From Candidatus Lambdaproteobacteria bacterium RIFOXYD2_FULL_56_26 (GTDB lineage Bacteria; SAR324; XYD2-FULL-50-16): a stretch of DNA of 64,000 nt. The notes beneath the pieces were generated by a model that made no database searches, was not told the origin of the DNA, and saw only the letters and a list, made by a program, of their open reading frames with translations. The translations under genes and the position numbers were made by a program. Each line of letters opens with the position of its first letter. Positions within the stretch are counted from its first letter, which is position 1. Below, one piece after another: positions 35,781 to 46,149 of this stretch. The stretch is from positions 62,001 through 126,000 of the forward strand of contig MFNF01000001.1 of the NCBI GenBank assembly GCA_001783715.1. Direction: 5' to 3'.

Positions 35781-38183
35781 ATGCGGTTTTTCCAACTGCC
35801 CCCCCAACTGCCCGCCGACCTGGACCTCTTTGAAACCCAGGTTGCGGATTACCAAAAAGGAAGCCTCCCGGCGGTAAAATTTAAAGGGCTGCGGGTCGCC
35901 CACGGTCTCTATGAACAGCGCCAAGAAGGCACCTTCATGGTCCGGCTGCGTTGCCCCGGCGGTGCCTTGACTCCTGCTCAGTTGGAAAAGGCCGCTATGG
36001 TCAGCGCCAGGTATGGTGCCGAAACCTTGGCGGTGACCACCCGGGGCGGAATTCAGCTTTCCTTCGTCAAACTGGGCGATCTGATTGCCGTGGTTCGAGA
36101 ACTGGTCTCGGTGGGCCTTTCGGGCCGTGCAGGGGGCGGCAATACGGTGAGAAACCTGATAGCCCCCCATGACTCCGGGGTGGCTACCGATGAAGTCTTT
36201 GACATCAGCCCCTATCTCTTTGCCTTGACCAGCCGGATGGTCGCTGAGCCCGATTCCTTGGACCTGCCTCGGAAATTTAAGATCGGTTTTTCCGGCAAAA
36301 AAAACGACCCGGCCAAAACCAAGCTCTCCTGCCTTGGTTTTTGGGCCAAGGAGAACGAAGGCCGCCGGGGCTTCGAGGTTTGGGTGGCGGGGGGGACCGG
36401 GTCTTCGGTCAAACCAGGGCACCTGCTCTTGGACTGGATCCCCGACCACCGGGTGTATTACGTGACCAAGGCGCTCAAGCGGATGTTTGACCAGCACGGC
36501 AACCGGCGGCAGAGGAGCAAGGCCAAAATCAAGTGGCTCTACGAGAAGTTGGGCAAAGAAGAGTTTGAACGGTTGTTTTTCCGGTTTTATGCCCTGGAGC
36601 AACAGGAGCCGGGTCTGGAGTTGAAGTTGGAGCCGGTCAAAAACGAAGCCCAAGTGGCGGCAGGTTTGGCCGTTGAATCCCCCCAGGACGAGGCCGCCTT
36701 TGGACGGTGGAAACAACGAAACCTCAAGGCCCAGTCCCAACCAGGGCTTTGGCAGGTACGGGTGCCGCTGTTGCACGGAAACCTCAAGAACGAAGAGGCC
36801 CAAGCGCTGGCCAAACTGGCCGGTTCCTTCGGTCCCAACAGCCTGCGGCTGAGTACCGAACAAAACCTTTATTTACGCAACATCCCCGAAACCCACCTGG
36901 GCAACATTTTTAATCTGGTCAGCCGCCTGGAGAGCACCGGGCTTTCCAACCGCCCGGCTTTGCTGGGCAACATGGTGACCTGTACCGGTGCCCATACCTG
37001 CGCCTTGGGCATGACCCTCTCCCGCCCGGCGGTGGTGGAGGTGCAAAAGGCCCTCTTGGCCAGCGACCTGGACCTGGATGCCTTAGGGGACCTCAAGATT
37101 TACAGCAGCGGTTGCCCCAACGCCTGCGGCAACAACCACACCGGGGACATTGGCTTTTTCGGCAAGACCGGTAAGCTGGGCCAGGATCTGTACCCGGCTT
37201 ACATGGTGCAGATCGGTACCAAGATGGAAGGGGCGGAGATGCAGCTGGCCAGAAGGATTGAATCGGTGGCGGCCAAGGACCTGCCTGCCTTTACGGTGGC
37301 CTTTTTGAAGGGCTGGCAAAACAAGCGGCCCTTGTGGCCCAAGATCCAAGACTACCTCAACAGCGACGAGGCGGTCGCCGACCTTTTGGCCGTGGCCGGT
37401 AAGTTCAACGCCACGGTGCCGACCATTGAGGCCAACGAGGATTATTACAAGGATTGGTCCGATTCCAACCGCTTTACCCTGCTCAAGGGTAGGAAGGCCG
37501 AATGTTCGGCTGGGTTGTTTGACATGATTGAGGTGGACTTTGAAACCATCCGGGAGTCAACCAAGCTTCTGGAAGCGGGGCTCAAAGGGGAATCTCGCAA
37601 GAAGGAACTGTACCGACTGGTCTCCTCTGCCGCCCACTGCCTTTTGGTGACCCGGGGGATCGAAGCCTTTTCGGACCAGGAAATTTTTGATGCCTTTTTG
37701 GAGCACTTCATCGGTGCCGGTCTGGTGCCCAAGCTGTACCAGCAGCCGATCGAGCTGGCCAAGGGGCGAAACCTGGACGGGTTGGACCCGTGGGCCGGAG
37801 AGGTGATCGCCTTGGGTGAGTTCATGAAAAAACTTTACGACTCGATGGACGACTCCTTGCGGTTTAACCTGGAACAAATGGCGGGGATCGAGCCGGTAGC
37901 GGTGCCCCAAACCAAGGCGGAGGAAACGGTTCCCCAAACGGTGCAGGCCGAGAAAAAGACCGACGGCTTCAAGGACTTCCGGGGCGTTTCTTGTCCGATG
38001 AACTTTGTCAAAACCAAGATCGCCCTGGCAGCCATGACTTCCGGCCAGACCTTGGAGGTCCTCTTGGACGATGGGCAGCCGATCTTGAACGTGCCCGAAT
38101 CGGTGCGCCTCGAAGGGCACCAGATCCTTTCCCAGACCCAGGACCCGGCGGGTCATTGGTCGGTGATGGTTTTAAAGGCGTAA
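35781..38183 (+). CDS. Sulfite reductase (siroheme, NirA/Sir-type) with helical extension and C-terminal TusA domain
   Basis: LAVTTRGGIQLSFVKL...VTCTGAHTCALGMTLS...KIYSSGCPNACGNNHTGDIGFFG; C-terminal FKDFRGVSCPMNFVKTKIALAAMTSGQTLEVLLDDGQPILNVPESVRLEGHQIL (TusA). Confidence 0.93.
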   Translation: MRFFQLPPQLPADLDLFETQVADYQKGSLPAVKFKGLRVAHGLYEQRQEGTFMVRLRCPGGALTPAQLEKAAMVSARYGAETLAVTTRGGIQLSFVKLGDLIAVVRELVSVGLSGRAGGGNTVRNLIAPHDSGVATDEVFDISPYLFALTSRMVAEPDSLDLPRKFKIGFSGKKNDPAKTKLSCLGFWAKENEGRRGFEVWVAGGTGSSVKPGHLLLDWIPDHRVYYVTKALKRMFDQHGNRRQRSKAKIKWLYEKLGKEEFERLFFRFYALEQQEPGLELKLEPVKNEAQVAAGLAVESPQDEAAFGRWKQRNLKAQSQPGLWQVRVPLLHGNLKNEEAQALAKLAGSFGPNSLRLSTEQNLYLRNIPETHLGNIFNLVSRLESTGLSNRPALLGNMVTCTGAHTCALGMTLSRPAVVEVQKALLASDLDLDALGDLKIYSSGCPNACGNNHTGDIGFFGKTGKLGQDLYPAYMVQIGTKMEGAEMQLARRIESVAAKDLPAFTVAFLKGWQNKRPLWPKIQDYLNSDEAVADLLAVAGKFNATVPTIEANEDYYKDWSDSNRFTLLKGRKAECSAGLFDMIEVDFETIRESTKLLEAGLKGESRKKELYRLVSSAAHCLLVTRGIEAFSDQEIFDAFLEHFIGAGLVPKLYQQPIELAKGRNLDGLDPWAGEVIALGEFMKKLYDSMDDSLRFNLEQMAGIEPVAVPQTKAEETVPQTVQAEKKTDGFKDFRGVSCPMNFVKTKIALAAMTSGQTLEVLLDDGQPILNVPESVRLEGHQILSQTQDPAGHWSVMVLKA

Positions 38184-38190
38184 GTTGGCC

Positions 38191-38901
38191 ATGAAAGCGC
38201 AACTTGAAGCTTACCAAGCAGCGGTCCAGGGACTAAGTCCGGCTCAGGCAATGGCCTGGGCGCTCCGGGAATTTGGGGTCGGACAGGTGGCCCTGGCCAG
38301 CAGTTTTGGGCTGGAAGACCAATTGTTGACCCAGTGGCTGGTAGAGCTTGAGCCCAAGGCCAGGGTTTTTACCTTGGACACCGGACGGCTGTTCCAGGAA
38401 ACCTACGAATGCATGGGGGCAACCCAAAAGAAATTGGGGTTGAGCTTCGAGGTCTATTTCCCCGATCCACAGAAAGTGAAGGAACTGTACAAAACCAAAG
38501 GTCCCAACAGTTTTTACGAGTCTGTGGCGAACCGCAAGGAATGTTGCGGCATCCGCAAAGTCGAGCCGTTGGGAAAAGCTCTTTTTGGGCTCAAACTCTG
38601 GATCACCGGGCAAAGACGGGACCAGTCCTTGACCCGGGCGGCTTTGGAGACGGTGGAGTGGGACGAGGCCCATGGGCTTTTTAAACTGAACCCCTTGGCC
38701 GACTGGACCGAAGAACAGGTCTGGGCCAGGGTGCTGGCCGAAGAGGTCCCCTACAACAGCCTGCATGACCTGGGGTTTCCCAGCATCGGTTGCTTGCCCT
38801 GCACAAGGAAGGTGGAACCGGGCCAAGAGGCCAGGGCCGGACGTTGGTGGTGGGAAGAACCGGAGCACAAGGAATGTGGCCTGCACTCCCGACCCAAATA
38901 G
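38191..38901 (+). CDS. cysH: Assimilatory APS/PAPS reductase with [4Fe-4S] cysteine motifs (APS-reductase type)
   Basis: [14 protein letters not shown]...[14 protein letters not shown]...[38 protein letters not shown] (CC...CxxC). Confidence 0.93.
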   Translation: MKAQLEAYQAAVQGLSPAQAMAWALREFGVGQVALASSFGLEDQLLTQWLVELEPKARVFTLDTGRLFQETYECMGATQKKLGLSFEVYFPDPQKVKELYKTKGPNSFYESVANRKECCGIRKVEPLGKALFGLKLWITGQRRDQSLTRAALETVEWDEAHGLFKLNPLADWTEEQVWARVLAEEVPYNSLHDLGFPSIGCLPCTRKVEPGQEARAGRWWWEEPEHKECGLHSRPK

Positions 38902-38986
38902 GCACCTCGATTCCAAAAGATTCCCCGGTCCCGGCCTTGGGCCTTGGACGGGTGTAACCCCAAACAACCTAGAATCAGGACCCCAA

Positions 38987-39868
38987 GTGGACCATCTGGA
39001 CAGACTGGAAGCGCAGAGTGTTTACATCCTGCGGGAAGCCTACAAGGAATTTAAAAATCTGGTGATGCTTTGGTCCATCGGCAAAGACAGCACCGTTCTG
39101 CTTTGGTTGGCAAGGAAGGCCTTTTTTGGCCATGTGCCCTTCCCCTTACTGCACATCGACACCCATTTCAAGATGCCCGAGATGATCGCCTACCGGGACA
39201 GGGCGGCCAAGGAATGGCGGTTGAACATTGTTTATGGGGAAAACAAGGAAGCACTGGAAAAAAAGCTGACCTACCCGGACGGCAACCTGGATCGATTGGG
39301 CTGCTGCAAGAACCTCAAGACCGAAGCGCTCAAACACACCTTGTCGGGGGAATGGCCTCGCTGGCGGTTTGACCACAACCTGGGCCAATATGCTCCCGAT
39401 ACCAACCAAGAGGCCTACACCGGCGTAATCGTTGGGGTGCGGGCCGACGAAGAGGGCAGCCGTTCCAAGGAACGGGTTTTTTCCCCCCGGGATGCCCAAA
39501 ACGACTGGGATGTCGGCGACCAACCGCCCGAACTGTGGCGGCAGTACAAAACCGACTTTGCACCGGGCACCCACCTACGGATCCACCCGCTCTTGGAATG
39601 GACGGAGCTGAACATCTGGGAGTACGTGGAACGGGAAAAAATCCCAATCATCGATCTTTATTTTGACCAGGGAACCGGACAAAGGTGCCGGAGCTTGGGA
39701 TGTTGGCCCTGTACCGGCAAGGTGGATTCCACCGCCAAAACGGTACCCGAGATCATCGAAGAACTAAAAACCGGCAAATTCGCCAACATCGCCGAGCGCT
39801 CCGGTCGGGCGCAGGACAAAGAAGGAGGCGGAGGCCTGGAGGCCTTACGTCGCCAAGGATACATGTAA
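38987..39868 (+). CDS. cysD: Sulfate adenylyltransferase subunit 2
   Basis: [69 protein letters not shown]...[25 protein letters not shown] start after AGGA. Confidence 0.95.
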   Translation: MDHLDRLEAQSVYILREAYKEFKNLVMLWSIGKDSTVLLWLARKAFFGHVPFPLLHIDTHFKMPEMIAYRDRAAKEWRLNIVYGENKEALEKKLTYPDGNLDRLGCCKNLKTEALKHTLSGEWPRWRFDHNLGQYAPDTNQEAYTGVIVGVRADEEGSRSKERVFSPRDAQNDWDVGDQPPELWRQYKTDFAPGTHLRIHPLLEWTELNIWEYVEREKIPIIDLYFDQGTGQRCRSLGCWPCTGKVDSTAKTVPEIIEELKTGKFANIAERSGRAQDKEGGGGLEALRRQGYM

Positions 39869-39875
39869 GGGAACC

Positions 39876-41678
39876 ATGTTTGACCAACAAAGAATGAACA
39901 TCGTCATCGTCGGCCATGTGGACCATGGCAAATCGACGGTGATCGGCAGGCTCCTGGCTGACACCGGCTCCCTTCCCCAAGGGAAGCTGGAGGCGGTCAA
40001 GCAGCAGTGCTTGGCCAACGCTAGGCCCTTTGAATATGCCTTTTTGCTGGATGCCCTCAAGGACGAACAGGCCCAAGGGATCACCATTGATGCCGCTCGG
40101 TGCTTTTTTAAGTCCAACAAACGGCATTACATCGTCTTGGATGCCCCGGGGCACATCGAGTTCCTCAAGAACATGGTCACCGGGGCGGCGACCGCAGAAG
40201 CGGCCCTATTGGTGATCGATGCCAAGGAAGGGGTGCAGGAGAACACCAAGCGGCACGGCTATCTTGTGTCCATGTTGGGGATCAAGAAGTTGGTGGTGTT
40301 GGTCAATAAAATGGACTTGGTGGAAAACAGCCAGGAAGCCTTTGAGCGGACCGTGGCCGAATACACCGCCTTTTTGGCCAAGCTTAACCTAGAACCCATC
40401 GCCTTCATCCCTGCTTCGGCCAGGTCCGGTGAAAACATTGTGTCCCCCAGCGAGACGATGCCCTGGTACCACGGGAAAACTGTCTTGGGGCAGTTGGACG
40501 CTCTGGAGCCCGAAGGGGAGACGGAAAAGATCAAGGCTCCTTTGCGGTTTCCGGTGCAAGATGTTTACAAGTTCACCGCCCAAGGGGACGACCGCAGAAT
40601 CTTTGCGGGAACCTTGGAATCCGGGCAAGTGAGCGTTGGTGATGAGGTCGCCTTTTTGCCTTCAGGCAAACAAAGCCGGATCGCCTCGGTCGAGGCGTTC
40701 AACGAAGGGCCAAAGACCACGGCCCAAGCGGGGCAGGCGGTCGGCTTTACCTTGACCACCCAGGTTTATATCCCCCAGGGGGAATTGATGGTCAAGGTCA
40801 ACGAGGTGCAACCGATCCAGGCCCGAAGGTTCCGGGCCAACCTCTTTTGGATGGGCAAGGCCCCGTTGATCCAGGGCAAGGACTACAAACTCAAGCTGGC
40901 GACCCGCAGGGTTCCGGTCCGTCTGGTCGAGGTGCTCAACGTCCTGGACGCTTCGGACCTACGGTCGGTGGTCGGAAAGCAGATGGTGGAGCGCCACGAC
41001 GTGGGGGAATGTCTTTTTGAGACCCTCAAGCCCATTGCCTTTGACCCCAGCGCCTTGATCGACGCTACCGGACGGTTTGTGCTGGTGGACGATTTTGAGA
41101 TCGCCGGGGGTGGGATTATCTTGGAAAAGGTGGAGTCCAAGGAAACGGTGGACCAAGCGCATGTACGAAAACGGGAACAAGCTTGGTCAACCGGCTACAT
41201 CTCCGCTGCCAACCGGGCTGCGGCCTGTCTGCACCATGCCAAGTTCGTGGTTTTTTCCGGTCCGCCAGAGGTGGGTAAACGAAAGATGGCCATGGAGTTG
41301 GAGCGCCGGTTGTTCATGGAGCGGCGCAATGTTTATTACCTCAGCGATGCCAACCTCAACGGCGGCCTGGACCAGGACATCCGGGTTCTGATGCGAGACA
41401 AGTCCGAAGAGGTGCGCCGTTTGGGCGAATTGGCCCGGATCATGACCGATGCCGGGCTGATCTTCATTACCGCCTTGGGCGGGGCCGATGAGTACGACCT
41501 GTTGCAGCTCAAGACCCTCAACCTGCCCAACGAGATTTTGGTGGTCCATGTGGGAGAAAATCCACCCGAGCAGTTTAAGGCCGACTTGGTCCTACCTGCC
41601 GGGATTGACCCCAAGGAAGCGGCGGAGAAGGTTTACCAGCTGATGAGCCGTTACCAGATCTTGGAGTATTTTATTTAG
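39876..41678 (+). CDS. cysN: Sulfate adenylyltransferase subunit 1 fused to a degenerate APS-kinase-like domain
   Basis: [26 protein letters not shown]...[46 protein letters not shown]...VNKMDL; C-terminal [20 protein letters not shown]...[26 protein letters not shown]. Confidence 0.93.
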   Translation: MFDQQRMNIVIVGHVDHGKSTVIGRLLADTGSLPQGKLEAVKQQCLANARPFEYAFLLDALKDEQAQGITIDAARCFFKSNKRHYIVLDAPGHIEFLKNMVTGAATAEAALLVIDAKEGVQENTKRHGYLVSMLGIKKLVVLVNKMDLVENSQEAFERTVAEYTAFLAKLNLEPIAFIPASARSGENIVSPSETMPWYHGKTVLGQLDALEPEGETEKIKAPLRFPVQDVYKFTAQGDDRRIFAGTLESGQVSVGDEVAFLPSGKQSRIASVEAFNEGPKTTAQAGQAVGFTLTTQVYIPQGELMVKVNEVQPIQARRFRANLFWMGKAPLIQGKDYKLKLATRRVPVRLVEVLNVLDASDLRSVVGKQMVERHDVGECLFETLKPIAFDPSALIDATGRFVLVDDFEIAGGGIILEKVESKETVDQAHVRKREQAWSTGYISAANRAAACLHHAKFVVFSGPPEVGKRKMAMELERRLFMERRNVYYLSDANLNGGLDQDIRVLMRDKSEEVRRLGELARIMTDAGLIFITALGGADEYDLLQLKTLNLPNEILVVHVGENPPEQFKADLVLPAGIDPKEAAEKVYQLMSRYQILEYFI

Positions 41679-42381
41679 GGGAGAGAAAAATCCTGACCAT
41701 CATCTGGTGCAGATAAGGGCCGATCTCGGTCAGGATTTGTTCGGTCCTCTTTGTGGTCTCCAGGCCATCGGCAACAGACAAGATACTGCCCACCGGTTCT
41801 CCGCTTTTGGGGTGCAGGCCCCGGTAACCGATGGAATACCCGTCTGCCAGGATGCCCCATTCCCGCACATAGTCCAAAAACTTCAAATGTTTGTCGTACA
41901 GCTCTTTTGACAGTTCCCCCCGTTCAAGCTGGGCTTGTGCCGCTTGGTAGGTGTCTTGCCAGTGTTGCAGGACCCCAAACCCTGCTTCCCGAAAGTGGGC
42001 CCAAACCACCAGGTCCACATAGTACGCCTGCTCTTCCAGGTAGTTTTGGACATACTGCTCCGGGTAGTTGGTCAGGTGCCAATCCAGGTGTTTGGGGAGC
42101 AGGTGCTCATCCAAGGGGCAGATCAAAAAGGCGAAGTGGGTGAAGGGAACAAAGGCTTTCAGCCGTTGGATGAAGATCCGCATTTCCTCGGGGTTGGAGA
42201 CCAAAAAACCAAAGGAGACCAACTCTTGGAGCTGGATCTGGTCGGCCGGGGAGAAGGCACTGTTGGGTTGCATTGGGTCCACAGGTACAGGCTGTTTGGG
42301 CAAGCTCGGCTCAATCTTATCTGGTCTTGGGCCAGAGTTAAAGAGTTTTTTGCGGGGCCGCAAAGGAGGTGGAACCCCCAA
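41671..42381 (-). CDS. Stand-alone LuxR-type autoinducer-binding-domain-like protein without HTH
   Basis: [63 protein letters not shown]...[36 protein letters not shown]...[16 protein letters not shown]; probable start ATG 42273. Confidence 0.65.
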   Translation of the reverse strand: MGVPPPLRPRKKLFNSGPRPDKIEPSLPKQPVPVDPMQPNSAFSPADQIQLQELVSFGFLVSNPEEMRIFIQRLKAFVPFTHFAFLICPLDEHLLPKHLDWHLTNYPEQYVQNYLEEQAYYVDLVVWAHFREAGFGVLQHWQDTYQAAQAQLERGELSKELYDKHLKFLDYVREWGILADGYSIGYRGLHPKSGEPVGSILSVADGLETTKRTEQILTEIGPYLHQMMVRIFLSPK

Positions 42382-42420
42382 GGTCGGCCTTGAGGAAAAA
42401 AATTATTCCCTTTACAAAAC

Positions 42421-42468
42421 AAAAGCCGAAAACCGGAATTTTTGGGAAAAATCCTGTTTTCGGCTTTT
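42421..42468. terminator. Strong, probably bidirectional hairpin terminator
   Basis: AAAAGCCGAAAAC-c-GGAATTTTTGGGAAAAATCC-t-GTTTTCGGCTTTT followed by T-run; positioned after the minus-strand DUF3606 gene. Confidence 0.8.
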
Positions 42469-42544
42469 TTTTGGGCGCAAAAGAAAGAAAAGACAGTGGA
42501 CAGGGTCTTTGGGCGGCCCCAAAGGTAGAATTTGGATCAAAAAT

Positions 42545-42727
42545 TCAGCACTGGACCTTAATCCGGTTGTGACACCGGAGGAAGTCATAAACATCGGCGG
42601 CAAGGCTGCCTACCGTTTCCAAGGCCTCTCTGATGTCGGCCAGAGAGACTTTAAACTGTTCGGCCCAACGACGGAGGTCGTCGTAGCTGTATGGATCAAT
42701 GCGTTTTTGATCGTCCGGTCTTCTCAT
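42545..42727 (-). CDS. DUF3606-like small protein
   Basis: MRRPDDQKRIDPYSYDDLRRWAEQFKVSLADIREALETVGSLAADVYDFL. Confidence 0.75.
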   Translation of the reverse strand: MRRPDDQKRIDPYSYDDLRRWAEQFKVSLADIREALETVGSLAADVYDFLRCHNRIKVQC

Positions 42728-42871
42728 CCGTTTCAGCCCTCTAAAAATGTGGGTTAAACCGACCTGATAGCAATGCAAACCGCCAATCGGCGGATCCGAA
42801 CCTACGGATCAGCCTCGACGGAATAGCCCTTTTGCGAGCGGCTGCAAGCAGCTTAGATGATTTAATCCCAA

Positions 42872-42882
42872 GATTGTCAATC
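42872..42882. repeat. Perfect palindrome GATTGTCAATC
   Basis: Read directly; TTGTCAATC is the reverse complement of the GATTGACAA repeat in the hcyS promoter. Confidence 0.5.
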
Positions 42883-43071
42883 ATCGACAGAGATTTTGAC
42901 CGACTTTGCCGGAAATAAAAAATAATGTATATACCCTAGGTAAAACACCCTATATTTATAAATGGTTAATAAAATACAATTAGATAAAGAAAGAGAAAAC
43001 CGCTTGGTCTTGTATTCCTACCGCTGAGAAGATAGACTGGGGCCAAGCCTGACTTTGGAGTAGCGGTCCTG

Positions 43072-43770
43072 ATGTGCGGAAGATTTGGCCTTGCCAAAAA
43101 AATTGAAGAACTGCAAACCGCCTTTGCTGCGCTCCCTCTGGAGGTTGGTCTTACTCCCCGGTACAACATCGCTCCCGGCCAACCGGTCTTGGGGTTGGCC
43201 AAATCCAAGGTGCCGGGACTGCCCCAATGGGGTTGGTTCCACTGGGGGTTGGTCCCCTCCGGCGCAAAAACCGAACCCAAAGAGCAGGGTTGGATCAATG
43301 CTCGGTGCGAGACGGTCGGCCAAAAGCCTGCCTTTCGCACTTCCTTTGAAAGACGCAGGTGCGTGATCGTGGCGGACGGATTTTATGAATGGCAGACCCA
43401 AGGGAAACAAAAAAGGCCCTTCCTTTTTGCCCGGTCCAACCAAGAACCCTTTGGCCTGGCGGCGATTTGGGACCGTTGGAGTCCGGGCTTTGGCGCACCG
43501 GAGCAGGTCACTTGCGCCTTGTTGACCACCAGGGCCAATCCTTTGGTTGGCCAGATCCATGACCGGATGCCGGTGATTTTGGAACCCCAAGCGGTAGGCT
43601 TATGGCTGTACCTGACCGACCTGGGGCAAGCGGCCCCTTTGTTTGAACCCTACCCGGCCCCGAAGATGACCGCCTGTGAGGTCTCCTCCTCCGTCAATTC
43701 CCCGCAGTCGGATCGCCTCGAAGGTTACGCCCCCCTGGTTGGGGGTCAACAGCTCACCTTTTCCCCCTAA
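43072..43770 (+). CDS. SOS response-associated peptidase (SRAP, YedK/HMCES family)
   Basis: MCGRFGLAKKIEEL...PRYNIAPGQPVLGL...WINARCETVGQKPAFRTSFERRRCVIVADGFYEWQ...HDRMPVIL. Confidence 0.95.
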   Translation: MCGRFGLAKKIEELQTAFAALPLEVGLTPRYNIAPGQPVLGLAKSKVPGLPQWGWFHWGLVPSGAKTEPKEQGWINARCETVGQKPAFRTSFERRRCVIVADGFYEWQTQGKQKRPFLFARSNQEPFGLAAIWDRWSPGFGAPEQVTCALLTTRANPLVGQIHDRMPVILEPQAVGLWLYLTDLGQAAPLFEPYPAPKMTACEVSSSVNSPQSDRLEGYAPLVGGQQLTFSP

Positions 43771-43771
43771 G

Positions 43772-44383
43772 ATGTTGGAACTTTTTTTGGATGTAGATGG
43801 CGTGATCCTGGACTTTGAGTCCACCTTCATGGATTTTGTGCGGGAGTATTACATCCCCGAATTGCCGCTCAACTACCTGCCCAAAAGCTGGGAGCTGAAA
43901 GACGGTCTGTTGTCCCGGTTAGACGTGGACCAGACCTGGAATGCTTTTATGGGCTCGGGCCGGTTTGCCCAGTTGAACCTCTTGGCCGACAAGGAGAGCT
44001 TCAACCGGCTCAGTTCCACCTTTCCGCTCCATCTGGTCACCAACCTGCCCCAGGAGCATTACGGACAAAGGATAAAAAATTTAATCCTCCATGGCCTCAA
44101 CTATGCCAGCCTCAACCTGGGGGGGCACCACAGCTTCGGGATCAAGGATTACCCCAGCAAGGCCCAGGTGATTGAGGGGTTGCGGGACAAAAACCGGCAG
44201 GTGTTTTTTTTGGACGACCACCCGGAAAACTGCAGGCAGGTCAAGGCTGCTTTTCCCCAGGCTCGGGTCTTTTTGATGCAACGGCCCCACAATGAGGAGG
44301 TGCCGGACGAAGATTGGGAGAGGGTCTTGGATTGGCCGGAGTTTGTGGCCGAGGTGGATCAGGCAGTTTTGTCCAGGGGGTGA
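43772..44383 (+). CDS. HAD-superfamily hydrolase
   Basis: MLELFLDVDGVILDFESTFMDF...FPLHLVTNLPQEHYG...VFFLDDHPENCRQVKAAFP. Confidence 0.85.
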   Translation: MLELFLDVDGVILDFESTFMDFVREYYIPELPLNYLPKSWELKDGLLSRLDVDQTWNAFMGSGRFAQLNLLADKESFNRLSSTFPLHLVTNLPQEHYGQRIKNLILHGLNYASLNLGGHHSFGIKDYPSKAQVIEGLRDKNRQVFFLDDHPENCRQVKAAFPQARVFLMQRPHNEEVPDEDWERVLDWPEFVAEVDQAVLSRG

Positions 44384-46110
44384 TCCCGAAATTGCATCTG
44401 GTAAAGCCGGAAGTATTCTCCCTTGGCCTCCAACAGCTGTTGGTGGTTTCCCGATTCGATGATTCTCCCCGCCTTGAGGACATGGATCACATCGGCATGG
44501 GAGATGGTTGAAAGCCGGTGGGCGATCACCAGACTGGTCCGGTTGCGCATCAGGTTTTCAATGGCCGCCTGGACTTCCTTTTCCGATTCGGTGTCCAGGG
44601 CGCTGGTGGCCTCGTCCAAAATCAAGATCGGCGCATCCTTGATCAAGGCACGGGCAATGGAGATCCGCTGCCTCTGTCCGCCCGAAAGCAGATTGCCCCC
44701 CTCGCCGATCACCGTTTCAAAACCTTGGGGCAATGCGTTGATGAAGTCGTAGGCATAGGCCACCTTGGCGGCCTGTTCGGTGGCCTTGTGGTCGCACAGG
44801 ATGTTGCCGTAGTTGATGTTCTTGGCGGCGGTGTCGTTAAAAAGCAGGATCTCCTGGGTGACCAGGGCGATTTGGGAGCGCAGGCTTTCCAAGGTCACCT
44901 CCCGGATGTCCACCCCATCGATGGTGATCCGGCCCTCTTCGGCCTTGAGGTCGTAAAACCTGGGCAGCAGGTTGGCCAAAGTGGTCTTGCCCGAGCCCGA
45001 AGCCCCCACCAGCGCCGTCACGCTGCCCGCCTTCAGTTGGATCTGGATGTCTTGCAGGACCTTTTGGTTTTCGTAACAAAACTCTTTGATTTCAATTTTG
45101 ATTTCTTTGCTCAAAGGGGCCAGGTTGGCCTTGCCCGAGGATTCATAGATCGGGTTTTTGGCATCAAGGACCTCATAGACCCGGCGAGCTGCCCCCAGGC
45201 CTTCTTGCAGCTTGAGGGTGAAGCCGTTAAATTTTTTGATCGGCTCGTTCATCATAAAAAAGGCGACCAGGAAGCTGGCAAAATCCCCGCCAGTGATCTG
45301 GTGGTGGATGATCAGGTACCCGCCCACGGTCATAATCGCTGCCCCGCAAATGCCACCGATCAGCTCCAAGATGGGGAAGGAGTAGCTGCTGATCCGGGCG
45401 GAATCCAAAAAGAAGTTGAACAGTCGGCGGTTTTCCTTTTTAAAACGATCGTTTTCGTACTCCTCCATCCCAAACGCCTGGACCACCCGAATCCCCAGGA
45501 TGGTCTCGTTCAGGAGCCCGGTCAGCTCTCCGTATTTGCCCTGCCGTTTGTCGGAAACCTCCTTGTTCTGTTGGCCGAATTTTTGGATCAAAAGCCCGGC
45601 AGGGGGCAGCAGCAGCAAGGTCAAGAAAAAGAGGTGCCAGCTCCGGTAGGCCATGATGCCCAAGAGGATCAAGATCTGGGGCAGGTCCCGCAAGGGACCG
45701 GCGATGCCCACCTTGACCGCTTCCGAAAGGGTGGTAAGGTCGGTGGTAAACCGGGAGATCAGGTCCCCGGTGTTCTTTTGGTTGTGAAAGGCCACCGGCA
45801 GGTGCAGGGTTTTTTCAAACAGTTTTCCCCGCAGTTCCCGGATCAGCCGCTGGCCCATGCTGTTCATCAGGTAGCTTTGCCCAAAAAAGGACAGGCCCTT
45901 AAAAAAGAAGACCAACACGATCCCTAGCCCCACCAGGATAAATTTGTTTTGGCTGGGGACATCACCGGCGCTCAAGGCATCCACGATGTCCTTCATGTAT
46001 TTGGCGGGGGCCACCGTAAAGAGGGCGTAAAGAAGCATGAACAGCACCCCAAACCCCAATTGGAGCTTGTGCTTGAGGACTAATTTGATCAGTCTGGCAG
46101 GGATGGTCAT
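44359..46110 (-). CDS. msbA: ABC transporter, MsbA-type lipid flippase
   Basis: TM domain with QRLIRELRGKLFEKTLHLPVAFHNQKNTGDLISRFTTDLTTL; NBD ALVGASGSGKTTLANLLPRFYD...LLSGGQRQRISIARALIKDAPILILDEATSALDTESE. Confidence 0.93.
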   Translation of the reverse strand: MTIPARLIKLVLKHKLQLGFGVLFMLLYALFTVAPAKYMKDIVDALSAGDVPSQNKFILVGLGIVLVFFFKGLSFFGQSYLMNSMGQRLIRELRGKLFEKTLHLPVAFHNQKNTGDLISRFTTDLTTLSEAVKVGIAGPLRDLPQILILLGIMAYRSWHLFFLTLLLLPPAGLLIQKFGQQNKEVSDKRQGKYGELTGLLNETILGIRVVQAFGMEEYENDRFKKENRRLFNFFLDSARISSYSFPILELIGGICGAAIMTVGGYLIIHHQITGGDFASFLVAFFMMNEPIKKFNGFTLKLQEGLGAARRVYEVLDAKNPIYESSGKANLAPLSKEIKIEIKEFCYENQKVLQDIQIQLKAGSVTALVGASGSGKTTLANLLPRFYDLKAEEGRITIDGVDIREVTLESLRSQIALVTQEILLFNDTAAKNINYGNILCDHKATEQAAKVAYAYDFINALPQGFETVIGEGGNLLSGGQRQRISIARALIKDAPILILDEATSALDTESEKEVQAAIENLMRNRTSLVIAHRLSTISHADVIHVLKAGRIIESGNHQQLLEAKGEYFRLYQMQFRDHPLDKTA

Positions 46111-46149
46111 AACTTCCTTGGATGGTTCCGAAAAACTAGTAGAAATCTG

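Noticed and set aside
35079-36863. 594-aa minus-strand ORF
   Set aside because: Antisense to hcyF/hcyD/sulfite reductase, all confidently identified.
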